NCBI GenBank assembly: GCA_963626085.1
Contig: CAVFVJ010000004.1
Location: 35,977 to 99,976, forward strand
Direction: 5' to 3'
Length of the DNA: 64,000 nucleotides
DNA from: Colivivens sp963626085
GTDB taxonomy: Bacteria; Bacteroidota; Bacteroidia; Bacteroidales; Bacteroidaceae
Shown piece after piece: positions 26,410-36,300 of this stretch. The notes beneath the pieces are model-generated. The model was not told the origin of the DNA, searched no databases, and was given only the letters and a program-made list of their open reading frames with translations. Position numbers and translations under genes: made by a program. How positions within the stretch are numbered: the stretch's first letter is position 1; every line of letters starts with the position of its first letter.

Positions 26410-27219
26410 ATGAAGAAACTGATATTCGGAATAGCCTCACTACTGTTCATCTTCACCGCATGCAACGGACAGACTGGCGAGAAGGAGACAGAAGTGATGT
26501 TGGAAACCACTATGGGCAACATACGCATCAAACTCTACAACGACACGCCCATACACCGTGACAACTTCATCAGCAATGTAAAAGCCGGGAAGTACGACAA
26601 CTGTACATGGCATCGCATCATTCGCAACTTTATGATTCAGACAGGAGAACAAGCATCAACTGGCAGGGACACTTTGCAGAACGATGCGTCTGGATGGATT
26701 GATGCAGAGATTGTCTATCCTACACACTTTCACAAGAGAGGTATGGTGGCTGCAGCACGCGAAGGCGATGACGTAAATCCCGACAAAAAGTCTGACCCCA
26801 TACAGTTCTACATTGTCACAGGCAGGACTTATCTAGACGAAGGACTCAATGAACTGGAGGCTGCAAGAACACAACAGGCAGTGACCACTCTGTACAACAA
26901 GAAGATGACTCAGCACGCAGACCAACTGGAAACCATGCGCAAGGAACGAGACACCAGCGGTGTGAGCGACTTATTGGAGAAGTTGCTTGACGAGGCGAAG
27001 GACGAGGTGTCCAAGAATCCGCCAGCACCATACACAAAAGAACAGCGCAGGGCTTACCGAACAACAGGTGGAGCACCTTGGCTCGACGGAGAGTACACTG
27101 TGTTTGGTGAGGTTGTGGAAGGTATGAAGGCTGTACTCGCAATAGAGAAGGTGAAGACTGGTGACAACGACCGTCCGCTTACCGATGTGAAGGTCGTGAA
27201 AGCATACGTAATTGAATAA
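26410..27219 (+). CDS. Cyclophilin-type peptidyl-prolyl cis-trans isomerase lipoprotein
   Basis: The 269-residue protein has a lipoprotein signal (FGIASLLFIFTAC, Cys 18). The cyclophilin domain begins with EVMLETTMGNIRIKLYND and carries TWHRIIRNFMIQTGE (FHRVI-type active site with the catalytic Arg). It resumes near YTVFGEVVEGMKAVLAIEKV. An insertion of about 100 residues (ARTQQAVTTLYNKKMTQ through KNPPAPYTKEQ) separates the two halves and makes the protein longer than a minimal cyclophilin. It should help proline isomerisation during folding of periplasmic or outer-membrane proteins. It is the last gene of the trio and is followed by a strong terminator. Confidence 0.9.
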   Translation: MKKLIFGIASLLFIFTACNGQTGEKETEVMLETTMGNIRIKLYNDTPIHRDNFISNVKAGKYDNCTWHRIIRNFMIQTGEQASTGRDTLQNDASGWIDAEIVYPTHFHKRGMVAAAREGDDVNPDKKSDPIQFYIVTGRTYLDEGLNELEAARTQQAVTTLYNKKMTQHADQLETMRKERDTSGVSDLLEKLLDEAKDEVSKNPPAPYTKEQRRAYRTTGGAPWLDGEYTVFGEVVEGMKAVLAIEKVKTGDNDRPLTDVKVVKAYVIE

Positions 27220-27240
27220 GTACAGCTGTTATAATATGAA

Positions 27241-27279
27241 GCAACCCCCAATTAGCAGTAAGTGCTAGTTGGGGGTTGC
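27241..27279. terminator. Bidirectional terminator between convergent genes
   Basis: GCAACCCCCAA (27241-27251) pairs with TTGGGGGTTGC (27269-27279), and an inner TAGCA/TGCTA pairing extends the stem. It lies between the PPIase and pseudouridine synthase genes. Confidence 0.85.
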
Positions 27280-27351
27280 TGTATGTACGTTGACAATAAT
27301 ATACAACGTGTTATAACCACGTTATTGCATATACCTTATTACATGCGATGT

Positions 27352-28020
27352 TCAATGCAAAGGTTTGAACATGGCGAACTCACCCGACGGAGTTAGAGAC
27401 AGACTAATCTGCTTCTGTGATACCGGATGAACGAATTCCATGGAATGCGCCTGTAGACTAATGTCACCATTTGCATTGCTCCGCTTGGCTCCATACTTAA
27501 GGTCTCCCTTAATGGGACATCCCATTTTAGCCAACTGACAACGTATCTGATGATGTCTTCCTGTCTTGAGGTCCACCTCAATTAGGTAATAGTTGTCAGA
27601 CTTCCCTATGACCCTGTAGTCAAGCACAGCACGCTTGGAATGCGGAACCTCACGGTCGTAAGCATATGACTTGTTCTGTTTCTCGTTGCGCACCAGCCAA
27701 TGTTCAAGACGACCTTCCAATTGAGTGGGACAGTTCTTTGTTATTGCCCAATATGTCTTGTGTACTTGTCCCTCAGCAAACATCTTGTTGAGACGTGCCA
27801 GAGCCTTACTTGTGCGTGCAAACATTACCAAACCGCTTACAGGACGGTCCAGTCTATGAACAACACCAAGGAAGACCTCACCTGGTTTGGCATAGGCTTC
27901 CTTGATATATTCCTTCACCATGTCACTTAGTGGAGTGTCGCCAGTTTTGTCACCCTGCACAATCTCTCCACTTTCTTTAGAGACAACGATGATATGATTG
28001 TCCTCGTAGACTATGTTCAC
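27352..28020 (-). CDS. RluA-family pseudouridine synthase
   Basis: The 222-residue protein contains the catalytic motif VVHRLDRPVSGLVMFAR (Asp in HRLD), followed by VDLKTGRHHQIRCQL with the conserved GRxHQIR and a QAHSMEF segment near the end. It lacks an N-terminal S4 domain, as in many single-domain members. RluA-type enzymes isomerise uridines in rRNA or tRNA; the target base cannot be assigned. It lies downstream of fabG in the same direction, and a bidirectional terminator stands beyond its stop. Confidence 0.92.
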   Translation of the reverse strand: MNIVYEDNHIIVVSKESGEIVQGDKTGDTPLSDMVKEYIKEAYAKPGEVFLGVVHRLDRPVSGLVMFARTSKALARLNKMFAEGQVHKTYWAITKNCPTQLEGRLEHWLVRNEKQNKSYAYDREVPHSKRAVLDYRVIGKSDNYYLIEVDLKTGRHHQIRCQLAKMGCPIKGDLKYGAKRSNANGDISLQAHSMEFVHPVSQKQISLSLTPSGEFAMFKPLH

Positions 28021-28050
28021 GAGATAAATCCGTTTATAAGTTCTTTTACA

Positions 28051-28809
28051 TTACATGTTCATACCACCGTCGATCTGGATTACTTGACCAGATACATAGC
28101 TTGACATGTCAGATGCAAGGAACAGACACACGTTGGCAATATCCTCAACTTGTCCGCCACGACGAAGAGGAATCTTCTTCATCCATTCGGCACGGATTTC
28201 CTCTGGCAACTGGGCTGTCATCGCTGTCTCGATAAATCCAGGAGCCACAGCATTGGCGCGCACACCCTTAGGACCCAGTTCTTGAGCTATTGATTTAGCC
28301 AAACCTATCATTCCAGCCTTAGACGCAGAGTAGTTGCATTGACCTGCATTACCATGTACTCCCACCACACTCGACATGTTTATGATTGAGCCCTTGCGCT
28401 GACGAAGCATAATAGGAGAGCAAGCATGAATAAAATTGAACGCTGACTTGAGGTTCACATTGAGCACCGCATCCCACTGCTGCTCAGACATACGTAGCAT
28501 CAGTCCGTCCTTGGTTATTCCGGCATTGTTGACGAGGATGTCAATAGATCCGAAGTCCTCATGAATTTTCTTTACCACAGCGTCTGTCTCGTTGAAGTCA
28601 GCAGCATTACCAGCATAAGCACGGCAAGTAACTCCAAGAGCCTCAATCTCCTTGCGTGTAGCTTCCAAGCCGGCAGCCATTTCATCATTAAGAACCAAAT
28701 CAGTAAATGCAATGTTTGCACCCTCAGAAGCGAACTTCATCGCCACTGCTTTTCCAATACCACGGGCAGCTCCTGTTATCAAGGCTGTCTTCCCACTTAA
28801 TAATCCCAT
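28051..28809 (-). CDS. fabG: 3-oxoacyl-[acyl-carrier-protein] reductase
   Basis: The start at ATG 28807-28809 gives MGLLSGKTALITGAARGIGK, the usual FabG opening, for 252 residues; the frame is open 10 codons further upstream. The SDR signs are TGAARGIG (NADPH binding), NNAG, a catalytic Ser in NMSSVVG, and YSASKAG with the Tyr-Lys pair. The C-terminus has the FabG-like GGQVEDIANVCLFLASDMSS and IDGGMNM. It reduces 3-ketoacyl-ACP in each cycle of fatty acid elongation. It is directly downstream of a TetR-family gene in the same operon, so that regulator may control it. Confidence 0.93.
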   Translation of the reverse strand: MGLLSGKTALITGAARGIGKAVAMKFASEGANIAFTDLVLNDEMAAGLEATRKEIEALGVTCRAYAGNAADFNETDAVVKKIHEDFGSIDILVNNAGITKDGLMLRMSEQQWDAVLNVNLKSAFNFIHACSPIMLRQRKGSIINMSSVVGVHGNAGQCNYSASKAGMIGLAKSIAQELGPKGVRANAVAPGFIETAMTAQLPEEIRAEWMKKIPLRRGGQVEDIANVCLFLASDMSSYVSGQVIQIDGGMNM

Positions 28810-28835
28810 TTTATTATAATTTTTAGTTAGATAAT

Positions 28836-29435
28836 TCAATATCTGTAGTCTCTTCTGTAAGAGTCATTGCCCATAGCCCTGTTGACCAGACGGAACACGT
28901 ATGGGTACAAGTCTTCGGGGGACTCCACCCCGATGCGTCCATAGATGTACGGAACCTCGCAGCCCATCAGACAGTAGTGGGTGATAAGTGCCGTAAGTTT
29001 CACGTTGCGTATATTGAACACGCCCTTGTCGTTACCTTCATTCATTACCCTTCGGAAAATGACAATCTCGCTCCGGTCGAAGTTCTTCCTGACACTTGCC
29101 ACCTTCCATGAATCCCTGAAAAACTCGGCACGTAGGTTACCGTTGCGCGAAACGGTTTCTTTAACGAATTCCAAATGAGCGAAGAACAGTTTGACCATTT
29201 TCTTCTCAGGCGACATTTCCTGACGCGCAACCTCTTCCATCCTACTCGTCAGACGGTCGAGTTCACTTTGAATCACTGCAAAATATATTTCTTCCTTGCT
29301 GCTGAAATAAGTATACAACGTACGGCGTCCCTTACCTGAGGCTTGGGCTATCTCGTTCATCATCGTTGCCTCAAAACCATTCTTGGCAAACAACTGACGC
29401 GCTGTGTCTACTAACAAACTACGAGTTTTCTGCAT
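28836..29435 (-). CDS. TetR/AcrR-family transcriptional regulator
   Basis: The 199-residue protein has an N-terminal TetR helix-turn-helix (ARQLFAKNGFEATMMNEIAQ, then GKGRRTLYTYFSSKEEIYFAV), followed by an all-helical ligand/dimer domain. It is first in an operon with fabG and an rluA-type gene. Its promoter overlaps an inverted repeat (GTGCAAATA...TATTTTGCAC, 29464-29498), a probable binding site for autorepression. The link to fabG suggests a fatty-acid or membrane-lipid signal; this is inference from position only. Confidence 0.9.
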   Translation of the reverse strand: MQKTRSLLVDTARQLFAKNGFEATMMNEIAQASGKGRRTLYTYFSSKEEIYFAVIQSELDRLTSRMEEVARQEMSPEKKMVKLFFAHLEFVKETVSRNGNLRAEFFRDSWKVASVRKNFDRSEIVIFRRVMNEGNDKGVFNIRNVKLTALITHYCLMGCEVPYIYGRIGVESPEDLYPYVFRLVNRAMGNDSYRRDYRY

Positions 29436-29455
29436 TGTTCATTGATTTTATGCCA

Positions 29456-29486
29456 CAAAGTTAGTGCAAATACTTCAAATGACAAA
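29456..29486 (-). promoter_or_regulatory. Promoter of the TetR-fabG-rluA operon
   Basis: On the minus strand, TTTG (complement of CAAA 29483-29486) is followed after 19 bp by TAACTTTG (complement of 29456-29463). It is an excellent match to the Bacteroidales consensus, 21 bp before the TetR start codon. Confidence 0.8.
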
Positions 29487-29498
29487 AATATTTTGCAC
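29464..29498. promoter_or_regulatory. Putative TetR operator (inverted repeat over the promoter)
   Basis: Arms GTGCAAATA (29464-29472) and TATTTTGCAC (29489-29498) form an inverted repeat with one extra T. It covers the spacer and -33 box of the regulator's own promoter, the usual place for a TetR-family autoregulatory operator. Confidence 0.6.
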
Positions 29499-29603
29499 TC
29501 TATTTCCAAATAAATACACAAAATACTTATTGCCAATTACTTACCAATCGCACACATTCCTATTACAAATACAGCAACAGCACTTTATGTGAATATTCTC
29601 AGC

Positions 29604-31007
29604 CTATCCGAATAAATCTCGCAGAGCCTCCTCAACCCTTCGCACGCCCTTTACCTCAATATTCAACTTGCCTGCGTCAATACTTCCAATGTTGGATGCA
29701 GGCACAAGGATTCGTTTGAATCCCAACTTCTCTGCCTCAGCTACCCTCTGAACAATCCTGCTGACAGGACGGATCTCACCGCTCAGTCCCACTTCCCCAG
29801 TCATGCACACATCACGCCCTATGCCAGTGTCCACATTGCTCGACAGAACCGCTGCAATGACGCTCAAGTCGATGGCTGGATCTGTCACACGTATACCACC
29901 TGCGATATTGAGATACACATCCTTCTGCCCGAGTTTGAAACCGACCCTCTTTTCAAGTACTGCCAACAACATGTTGAGTCTGCGGAGATCGAAGCCTGTT
30001 GCAGAACGCTGAGGAGTCCCATAAGCGGCAGTGCTAACCAACGCCTGAGTCTCTATAAGAAGGGGACGCACCCCTTCGAGAGCCGACGCTATGGCAACCC
30101 CACTAAGTCCCTCGCTATCCTTCACATCCGACAATAACAGTTCCGATGGATTTGCCACTTGCCGCAAACCATTGTGTTCCATCTCGTAGATTCCCAGTTC
30201 AGAAGTACTGCCAAATCTGTTTTTTATGGCACGTACGATTCGATACATATAATGTCTATCACCCTCAAACTGAAGCACCGTGTCGACCATATGCTCCAAT
30301 ATCTTCGGTCCGGCTATCGTTCCCTCCTTATTTATATGTCCAATGAGAATGACAGGAATGTTACTTTCCTTTGCAAACTTAAGAAGTAGTGCAGCACACT
30401 CACGAATCTGACTGACACTGCCTGGACTGCTATCCACAGACTCTGTCGCCATAGTTTGTATGGAGTCAATTACCACGAGGTCGGGTTCGACCGCCTTAAT
30501 GTGTTCAAACACACGCTCCACCATCACCTCACACACCACCTGACAGTCACTAAGTGATTGTCCCGTTTCACCAACAGTCACATTCTCAAGTATCCTGTCG
30601 GCACGCATCTTCAGTTGTCTGGCACTCTCCTCGCCACTCACATAAAGTATTTTCATACCAGAGAGATGAAGAACTGTCTGTAATATGAGCGTGGACTTTC
30701 CTATACCAGGCTCGCCCCCCAACAAAGTGAGTGAGCCGGGAACAAGTCCGCCACCGAGCACCCTGCTCAGTTCCCCATCACGCATATTTATACGTTCCTC
30801 CTCTTCCGCATCAATCTGGCTCATGGACACAGGACTGGACTTGGATACAAGACTGAACTCAGAAGAGACACCACGAGACGTATTGCCCTTCCCCACTTTC
30901 TGTTCCACAAACGTGTTCCACTCCCCACACGAAGGACAGCGTCCTATCCATTTAGGAGAATCATAGCCACATGCCGTGCACACATAAGCAATCTTTTCCT
31001 TTGCCAT
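29604..31007 (-). CDS. radA: DNA repair protein RadA
   Basis: The 467-residue protein has the N-terminal C4 zinc finger CTACGYDSPKWIGRCPSC, then a RecA-like core with Walker A GGEPGIGKST. It carries the RadA-specific KNRFGST motif and a C-terminal Lon-like domain (LNIAGGIRVTDPAIDLSVIAAV). RadA (Sms) drives branch migration at recombination intermediates. It follows tamL by 31 bp on the same strand. A G6 run at 30715-30720 encodes the normal Leu-Gly-Gly before Walker A and is not a variable tract. Confidence 0.97.
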   Translation of the reverse strand: MAKEKIAYVCTACGYDSPKWIGRCPSCGEWNTFVEQKVGKGNTSRGVSSEFSLVSKSSPVSMSQIDAEEEERINMRDGELSRVLGGGLVPGSLTLLGGEPGIGKSTLILQTVLHLSGMKILYVSGEESARQLKMRADRILENVTVGETGQSLSDCQVVCEVMVERVFEHIKAVEPDLVVIDSIQTMATESVDSSPGSVSQIRECAALLLKFAKESNIPVILIGHINKEGTIAGPKILEHMVDTVLQFEGDRHYMYRIVRAIKNRFGSTSELGIYEMEHNGLRQVANPSELLLSDVKDSEGLSGVAIASALEGVRPLLIETQALVSTAAYGTPQRSATGFDLRRLNMLLAVLEKRVGFKLGQKDVYLNIAGGIRVTDPAIDLSVIAAVLSSNVDTGIGRDVCMTGEVGLSGEIRPVSRIVQRVAEAEKLGFKRILVPASNIGSIDAGKLNIEVKGVRRVEEALRDLFG

Positions 31008-31038
31008 ATATAGTATTCTCTGTTTTATAACACATCAT

Positions 31039-33378
31039 TCAGAAAGGATATCCCACTGCAAAATGCAAACCAAGACAGTCCTTGAACTTCGGTATATTGA
31101 AATAACTGTCTTTGCCGGTATCATACGGAGCATGCAAACCAACACCAAAGTCAAGCCGTAGCACAAGATATTCCATATCGTACCTGAAACCAAACCCCGT
31201 ACCCAAAGCCACACTCTTGAGAAAACTGTCGCCAGCAATTTCGCCTCCTGGGTGAGAGTCAGACCGCTTGAGCAGCCACACATTGCCGGCATCCACAAAC
31301 ACAGCCCCGTAGAGGTTGCTCACCATGTTGAACCTGTACTCAATGTTCGCCTCAAGCTTGAAGTCACCAGCTTGGTCGAGATATGTACCTCTCCCCTCCG
31401 AGTCATAATACCTGCCCGGACCTATGGAGCGTGCTGCGAAAGCCCTTATGTCATTTGCACCGCCAGCGTAGAACAACTCACTGTAGGGAGCCACAGAACT
31501 GTTGCCGTAGCTCCAAAGAACACCTGCATACAGACGTGTGGCGATGAGGCTCTTGTCAGTCAACTTGAACTTGTTTTTCAAGTCTGCGGTCAGTTTCAGA
31601 AACTGCGAGTAAGTGGCACTGAACATTTTCTTCCCCTCATCATTGAACTTGTTGCCGAGCAGCATGTTGACACCGCTCACTATGTTTCCAGACTCCTTCA
31701 CAGAGAGTTCCAGTCTCATGGTGTTCCTCTTCTGTCTGTTCCAACTGTTGTCGTAGGTGACCGTGTACTGCATTGCTGGGATGAACTGATTCTGCAGACT
31801 AACCAACAAGGCAGAGTTGTTCGCTGCAATGGAATCAAAGCGTTCCGTGGTGTGTTCAAGCCGGTCGTATGTGATTGAAATCGGAGTGAACTTGTGCGTG
31901 AACGACTCCGAAGTCTGGAACGAGAAAGTGGCTTCTGCGTTGAACGATAACAGTCGGTAATAACCCGAGCGGTTCAGATGATCGAAGTCGAACTTGAACA
32001 GAGTGGACGTAGGATACCTGAACCTCTTCGTGCTCAGTCCCGGCCACACCAGCCAAGGGTAAGATATGGAGATGCCTCCGCCTGCGTCATACGAGTTTAT
32101 CTGGTCTGCTCCCTTCACACTACCCTTGTTTCCTGTCTGCCACTCATACGAGCCGTTCAGGCTAAGTGCGAGAGTCTCCCCATGCCCAAAGGCATTACGC
32201 TTCGACAGAGTGGCCTTGGCGTTCGGTCCCACCTGCGAGTTGCTCTTCTGGGTGAGACTGAAGTCGAACTCAGCCTCAATAGGTTGGTCCAGAGCAATGT
32301 CCAAACGCACGTCAAGTGTATCACACAAAGAAGAGGTGTCACGCGGAGCACATGCGAACTGCAACTGCGAAAAAACCTGCATGTTGCTAAGGTTCGATAA
32401 AGTCTCCTCCAGTTTGGCGGCACTGAAGGGCTGACGCTGCCAAAAGCGGAAGTTACGGAATACCGTCCTCGGACTTATCGGACACTTGTCTCCAGTCCAC
32501 GCCACTTTCAGTCCCTTCATGTCCATAGAGTCAGTGAATACCTGCAGGGGAATCCCGTCCTTCCCACCCGTTTGTCTGCCACGTATATATGCGCTAATCT
32601 GACCGATATACCACTTATGTGTAGCTTTTGCTGGCGTTTCCGGGTCTTGCATTACAAGCAATCTCACACGTTGTGGCACAAGTGTCGAATCCGCAAAGTA
32701 TTTTATATAATCCGACCTATAGTAATAGAATCCGTTATTACGCATGAGATCTGTGATACGGTCCTTCTCCAACTGCAAATCAACCACACTGAACGGCCCA
32801 TCCTGCTGCAGATATGAGGTGTTCATTGTAGTTTTTATCAGACTATCCTGCGCTGCGGGGAACGCATAACGGATGGAGTCCAGCAAGTAGGGCTCACCCA
32901 ACTTTATATCATAGGTAATCTTTGCTTTTTTAGGGTTCGACAGCTCCACTATATTATAGTTTACCGAACCCTGAAAATAGCCGTAGTTCTGGAGAGTATT
33001 GGTAGCCACCTTGACACGAGTGTTGGGATTGACCATCGTCAGTGTGACAGGAGTAGACGCGAATGTGTTGAACATCCATTTGTTGAACCCACCCTTATGC
33101 CTATCCACAAGCCCGTTGTATATCCACAGTCCCACAGGCAAAGGGAAACGCAGGGATGAACTGCCCATGAATGAGTTGTTAGGCGCATATGCCAGAGCTG
33201 CCTCTACCTCTGTCAGGGCGACACTCTCTGCATAAGTATTCTTTTTGTCCTCAACCCTTATCTTCTTGATGCCCGTGTACAACACCTCGTCGTCCTGCAA
33301 CCCACTCGTAGTGGAGCATGCGCACAGCAGGATTACCGCAAACAAAACCAATATGCCATTACTTATCCTTCTTTCCAT
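31039..33378 (-). CDS. tamL: TamL: BamA/TamA-type outer-membrane barrel lipoprotein
   Basis: The 779-residue protein opens with a lipoprotein signal (ISNGILVLFAVILLCAC, followed by STTSG). POTRA-like domains follow (for example LQNYGYFQGSVNYNIVEL), then an Omp85 barrel ending in LGLHFAVGYPF with a terminal Phe. FYAGGANDIRAFAARSIGPG is the conserved Omp85 GGxxxRG-type region. Lipidated TamA homologues in Bacteroidota are called TamL and work with TamB in outer-membrane biogenesis. The start overlaps the end of tamB by 20 bp, so the two are translationally linked and transcribed tamB-tamL, followed by radA. Confidence 0.9.
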   Translation of the reverse strand: MERRISNGILVLFAVILLCACSTTSGLQDDEVLYTGIKKIRVEDKKNTYAESVALTEVEAALAYAPNNSFMGSSSLRFPLPVGLWIYNGLVDRHKGGFNKWMFNTFASTPVTLTMVNPNTRVKVATNTLQNYGYFQGSVNYNIVELSNPKKAKITYDIKLGEPYLLDSIRYAFPAAQDSLIKTTMNTSYLQQDGPFSVVDLQLEKDRITDLMRNNGFYYYRSDYIKYFADSTLVPQRVRLLVMQDPETPAKATHKWYIGQISAYIRGRQTGGKDGIPLQVFTDSMDMKGLKVAWTGDKCPISPRTVFRNFRFWQRQPFSAAKLEETLSNLSNMQVFSQLQFACAPRDTSSLCDTLDVRLDIALDQPIEAEFDFSLTQKSNSQVGPNAKATLSKRNAFGHGETLALSLNGSYEWQTGNKGSVKGADQINSYDAGGGISISYPWLVWPGLSTKRFRYPTSTLFKFDFDHLNRSGYYRLLSFNAEATFSFQTSESFTHKFTPISITYDRLEHTTERFDSIAANNSALLVSLQNQFIPAMQYTVTYDNSWNRQKRNTMRLELSVKESGNIVSGVNMLLGNKFNDEGKKMFSATYSQFLKLTADLKNKFKLTDKSLIATRLYAGVLWSYGNSSVAPYSELFYAGGANDIRAFAARSIGPGRYYDSEGRGTYLDQAGDFKLEANIEYRFNMVSNLYGAVFVDAGNVWLLKRSDSHPGGEIAGDSFLKSVALGTGFGFRYDMEYLVLRLDFGVGLHAPYDTGKDSYFNIPKFKDCLGLHFAVGYPF

Positions 33379-36300
33379 CCTTTTTCTTCTTCCAAATAAA
33401 CAAGTCAGTGACCTTGTCTAGTTTCTTGCGCAGTACGACACCGGCTCCGTTTTCCGTCAATTCACCCTCCACAAGGTTATCATAGTTCTTGTCGTGGAAC
33501 AGTCGTATGTACTGAGTACCCCCATCATCGAGTCTCCACTCCAGCGACACGTCATCTATATACGCATCCGCCTCGTTGCCGTTCCGGTTGCCATCAGCAT
33601 TTATGCGTCCTCCGATGACCACATTCAGACGGTTACTGAAGAACCGTCGGGTGAACTTGAACGAATAGTCAGTACGAGTGGTTCCGTCGTCACGTTTGGT
33701 CTGCTCCATCCCTACCGACATGTCAATCTTTGTAGCCGTACTGACCGCCTTGCCGGCTATGTTGTTTATCTCCGCCTGCAAGAAGTTGTTGAGGGCGTTC
33801 GATGTACTGAAGCCCGACTGGTTGGTATTCGACAGGTACATGCCTGTAGCAAGGAGAGCCACAGCCAGTTTGTTCTTCTCCTCAGAGGTCATTCCCGCCA
33901 GTTCGTTCCTGACCGATATGTCCTCGGGAGCATCAATGGTGAACTCCAGTCCCATATTCTCCAGCGTGTTGGTTATCTTCAGTCCCACGTTGAAAAGCAC
34001 CGTGCGGCTCGAACCGTCCGCATTGCTCACACTCGCCTTAGTCTGTTCTGTTGCCACTATATTCATCGTTGGGTTAGATGCGCGCCCCGTAAACTCTACG
34101 TAACAACCCTTCTGTATGGTGAATGTCTTGAGTGGGATGACCGGCAAGGTGTATTTCATCTCGCCCTCGTTGAGGGTGTAGCGACCGATTAAGCTGAACA
34201 TGCCCTCTGGAGTGTAACTCATCGTCAGTGCACCTCCGCCCTGCACATTCACATAACTCTGCTTGTCAGACGAGAACTCACATCGCATCTCCGCCCCGTC
34301 CTCTATCTCCAGCCTTATGACCATGTCGATTCCCATGAAAGTGCGTGTTGCCGCCACCTCATCCTCCTTGGGTGGTGCAGAGAAATCAACGAAAGTGACT
34401 ATGTCGTCCAAGCGGTAGTCGATGGACAACGGAGTGTTGGTCATCACATAGGTTATGTCCGTGTTCTTTAGTACATTTACCAGGCCACGTATCTTCAAGT
34501 CATCCACAGTCCCATTCACACGTGCGAGGAAGTCTCCGTACAGTTTTCCATAGAGGGCAGTCTTGCTGGTACGTCCTGCGTCAAACACCAGGAAATTCTG
34601 TCCGTAAAGACTCAAATTCATCCGAATGTCGTTGAAGTTCTTGAAGTCCACATCTCCGTTCACCGTGAGCGGAGTGTCTCCAGCACCGTACACCCTAAGC
34701 GTGTCGATATTGACGCAACTGTTGTCGAACGCTACCTCATCGTCTTCCACCGTAAGATCGAACGAATAGATATCACTGTACACATGCACGTTGTCAGTTG
34801 ACAAGTACCCATTTACCAGCAACGAATCAGTCTTGCCCGAAGCCGTCACCATTCCCCCAAGATAACCACTCAACGCAAACACGGGGTCTTCCATGAAAGC
34901 GTTGACAGTAGACAGCGGCATGTGTTCGAGCATGACAGATGCATTCAGGTGTTTCTCACCCCTCACATTGTAGTCACCCTTGACCGTAGCCACATGTTGC
35001 TCGTCCTTGAACAACATGGCATTGATGTCATGTCCAGCCTCACCCATCGGTTGATAGTTGAGTATGGTCATGATGTTTCCCATATCCGTTCCCTCATAGG
35101 TAAAGTTATCTGCCGCCACGAGTCCGTCGACCGTATAGCCTTGAGTGGTCTGCACATAATTGGCATCCAGCTCCAGCAGTCCTGTCATGCGCGGCACGAA
35201 CGGCAAGACGGTCAACAGTCCCTCAATATCCACGTTTTTTACCATCGCTTCTATATTCTGCAACTGAGAGTCTACGGGATTGGCATAGAGTGATATGGAG
35301 CAACTGTCCTTGTCCGAGAGCAGCAGTACGTCAGCAAAGACACGTTCACCGTCGTGGATATCGATGTAGTTGTTTTCGTTGATATTGAAGGTGGTGTATG
35401 CGATGATCGGTTTCTGCGGATAGAGCGACATGTGGAATACAGAATCGCTCATTACCTGAGCTGTCAGTCCGAGGTCTATCCCTTTCACCTTTCTGTCGTT
35501 CATGAACGTGAGGTGGACATCAGCATCTGTCGGGGACACGAAACCGTTGAGTGCAGCAGTAAATGCGGAACAGAGGTCTTGGTCGGGACAGTCCACCGCC
35601 ACGTTAAAGGTTATCTTGGATGTGTCCTGGTTGATATCGAACATGAACGTGTCAACCGTGATAGAGTCCTTCTTGAAATTATAAGCAAACAGTCTGCCTA
35701 CCAGTCCGCTATCGGGCGAGGTCACGAGGTCGGCTCCAAGCTCGTCATACCCGATGCCCTGCATTGCCACGAACCGGCTTACCGCATTCCGGTTTCCCAC
35801 ACGCGCCTTGAGCGTTGTCACTGGCATCATCTGTCTCAACAAATCAAGGTTGAGTGTGCGTGTGCGTAACTGTTCTGCGGCAGTTGTTCCCATCTTTGTA
35901 AAATTATCAACAAGAGTAAAAAGGTTGTCCGGTGCGTGCAGGTCAAAGTACAGGTCGTTTGTATTCAGTCTTATGTCTGTAGTGTCGGCTGTGCTTTGTG
36001 CGTAAAGGTTGAACTTCTCTGTGACCAGACTGTCATTTCTGTACACCACCTCCACTCCGTCCATCACTGCATCAAGTAAGAAGAGGTTGCCGAAGTTACT
36101 GTTCGCCTTGAAGTCTCCGTGGGTGGTGTGCACTGTGAGCGGCTCATCGCTCAGTCCCAGTGCCTGGATATCGGCAAACGGTAGGTCTATGGTCAGTGTG
36201 CCGTCTATTCCACTGTTAGTCATTGTACCGTTAACGAGGAACGAGCCGTCGAGCCGTTCGTCGTGGAAGTCGAGGTCAGCGTTAAGACAATGGTCGGTCA

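Noticed and set aside
30715..30720. G6 run in radA as a phase-variable tract
   Set aside because: It encodes the conserved Leu-Gly-Gly before Walker A, is only six long and the gene is intact.
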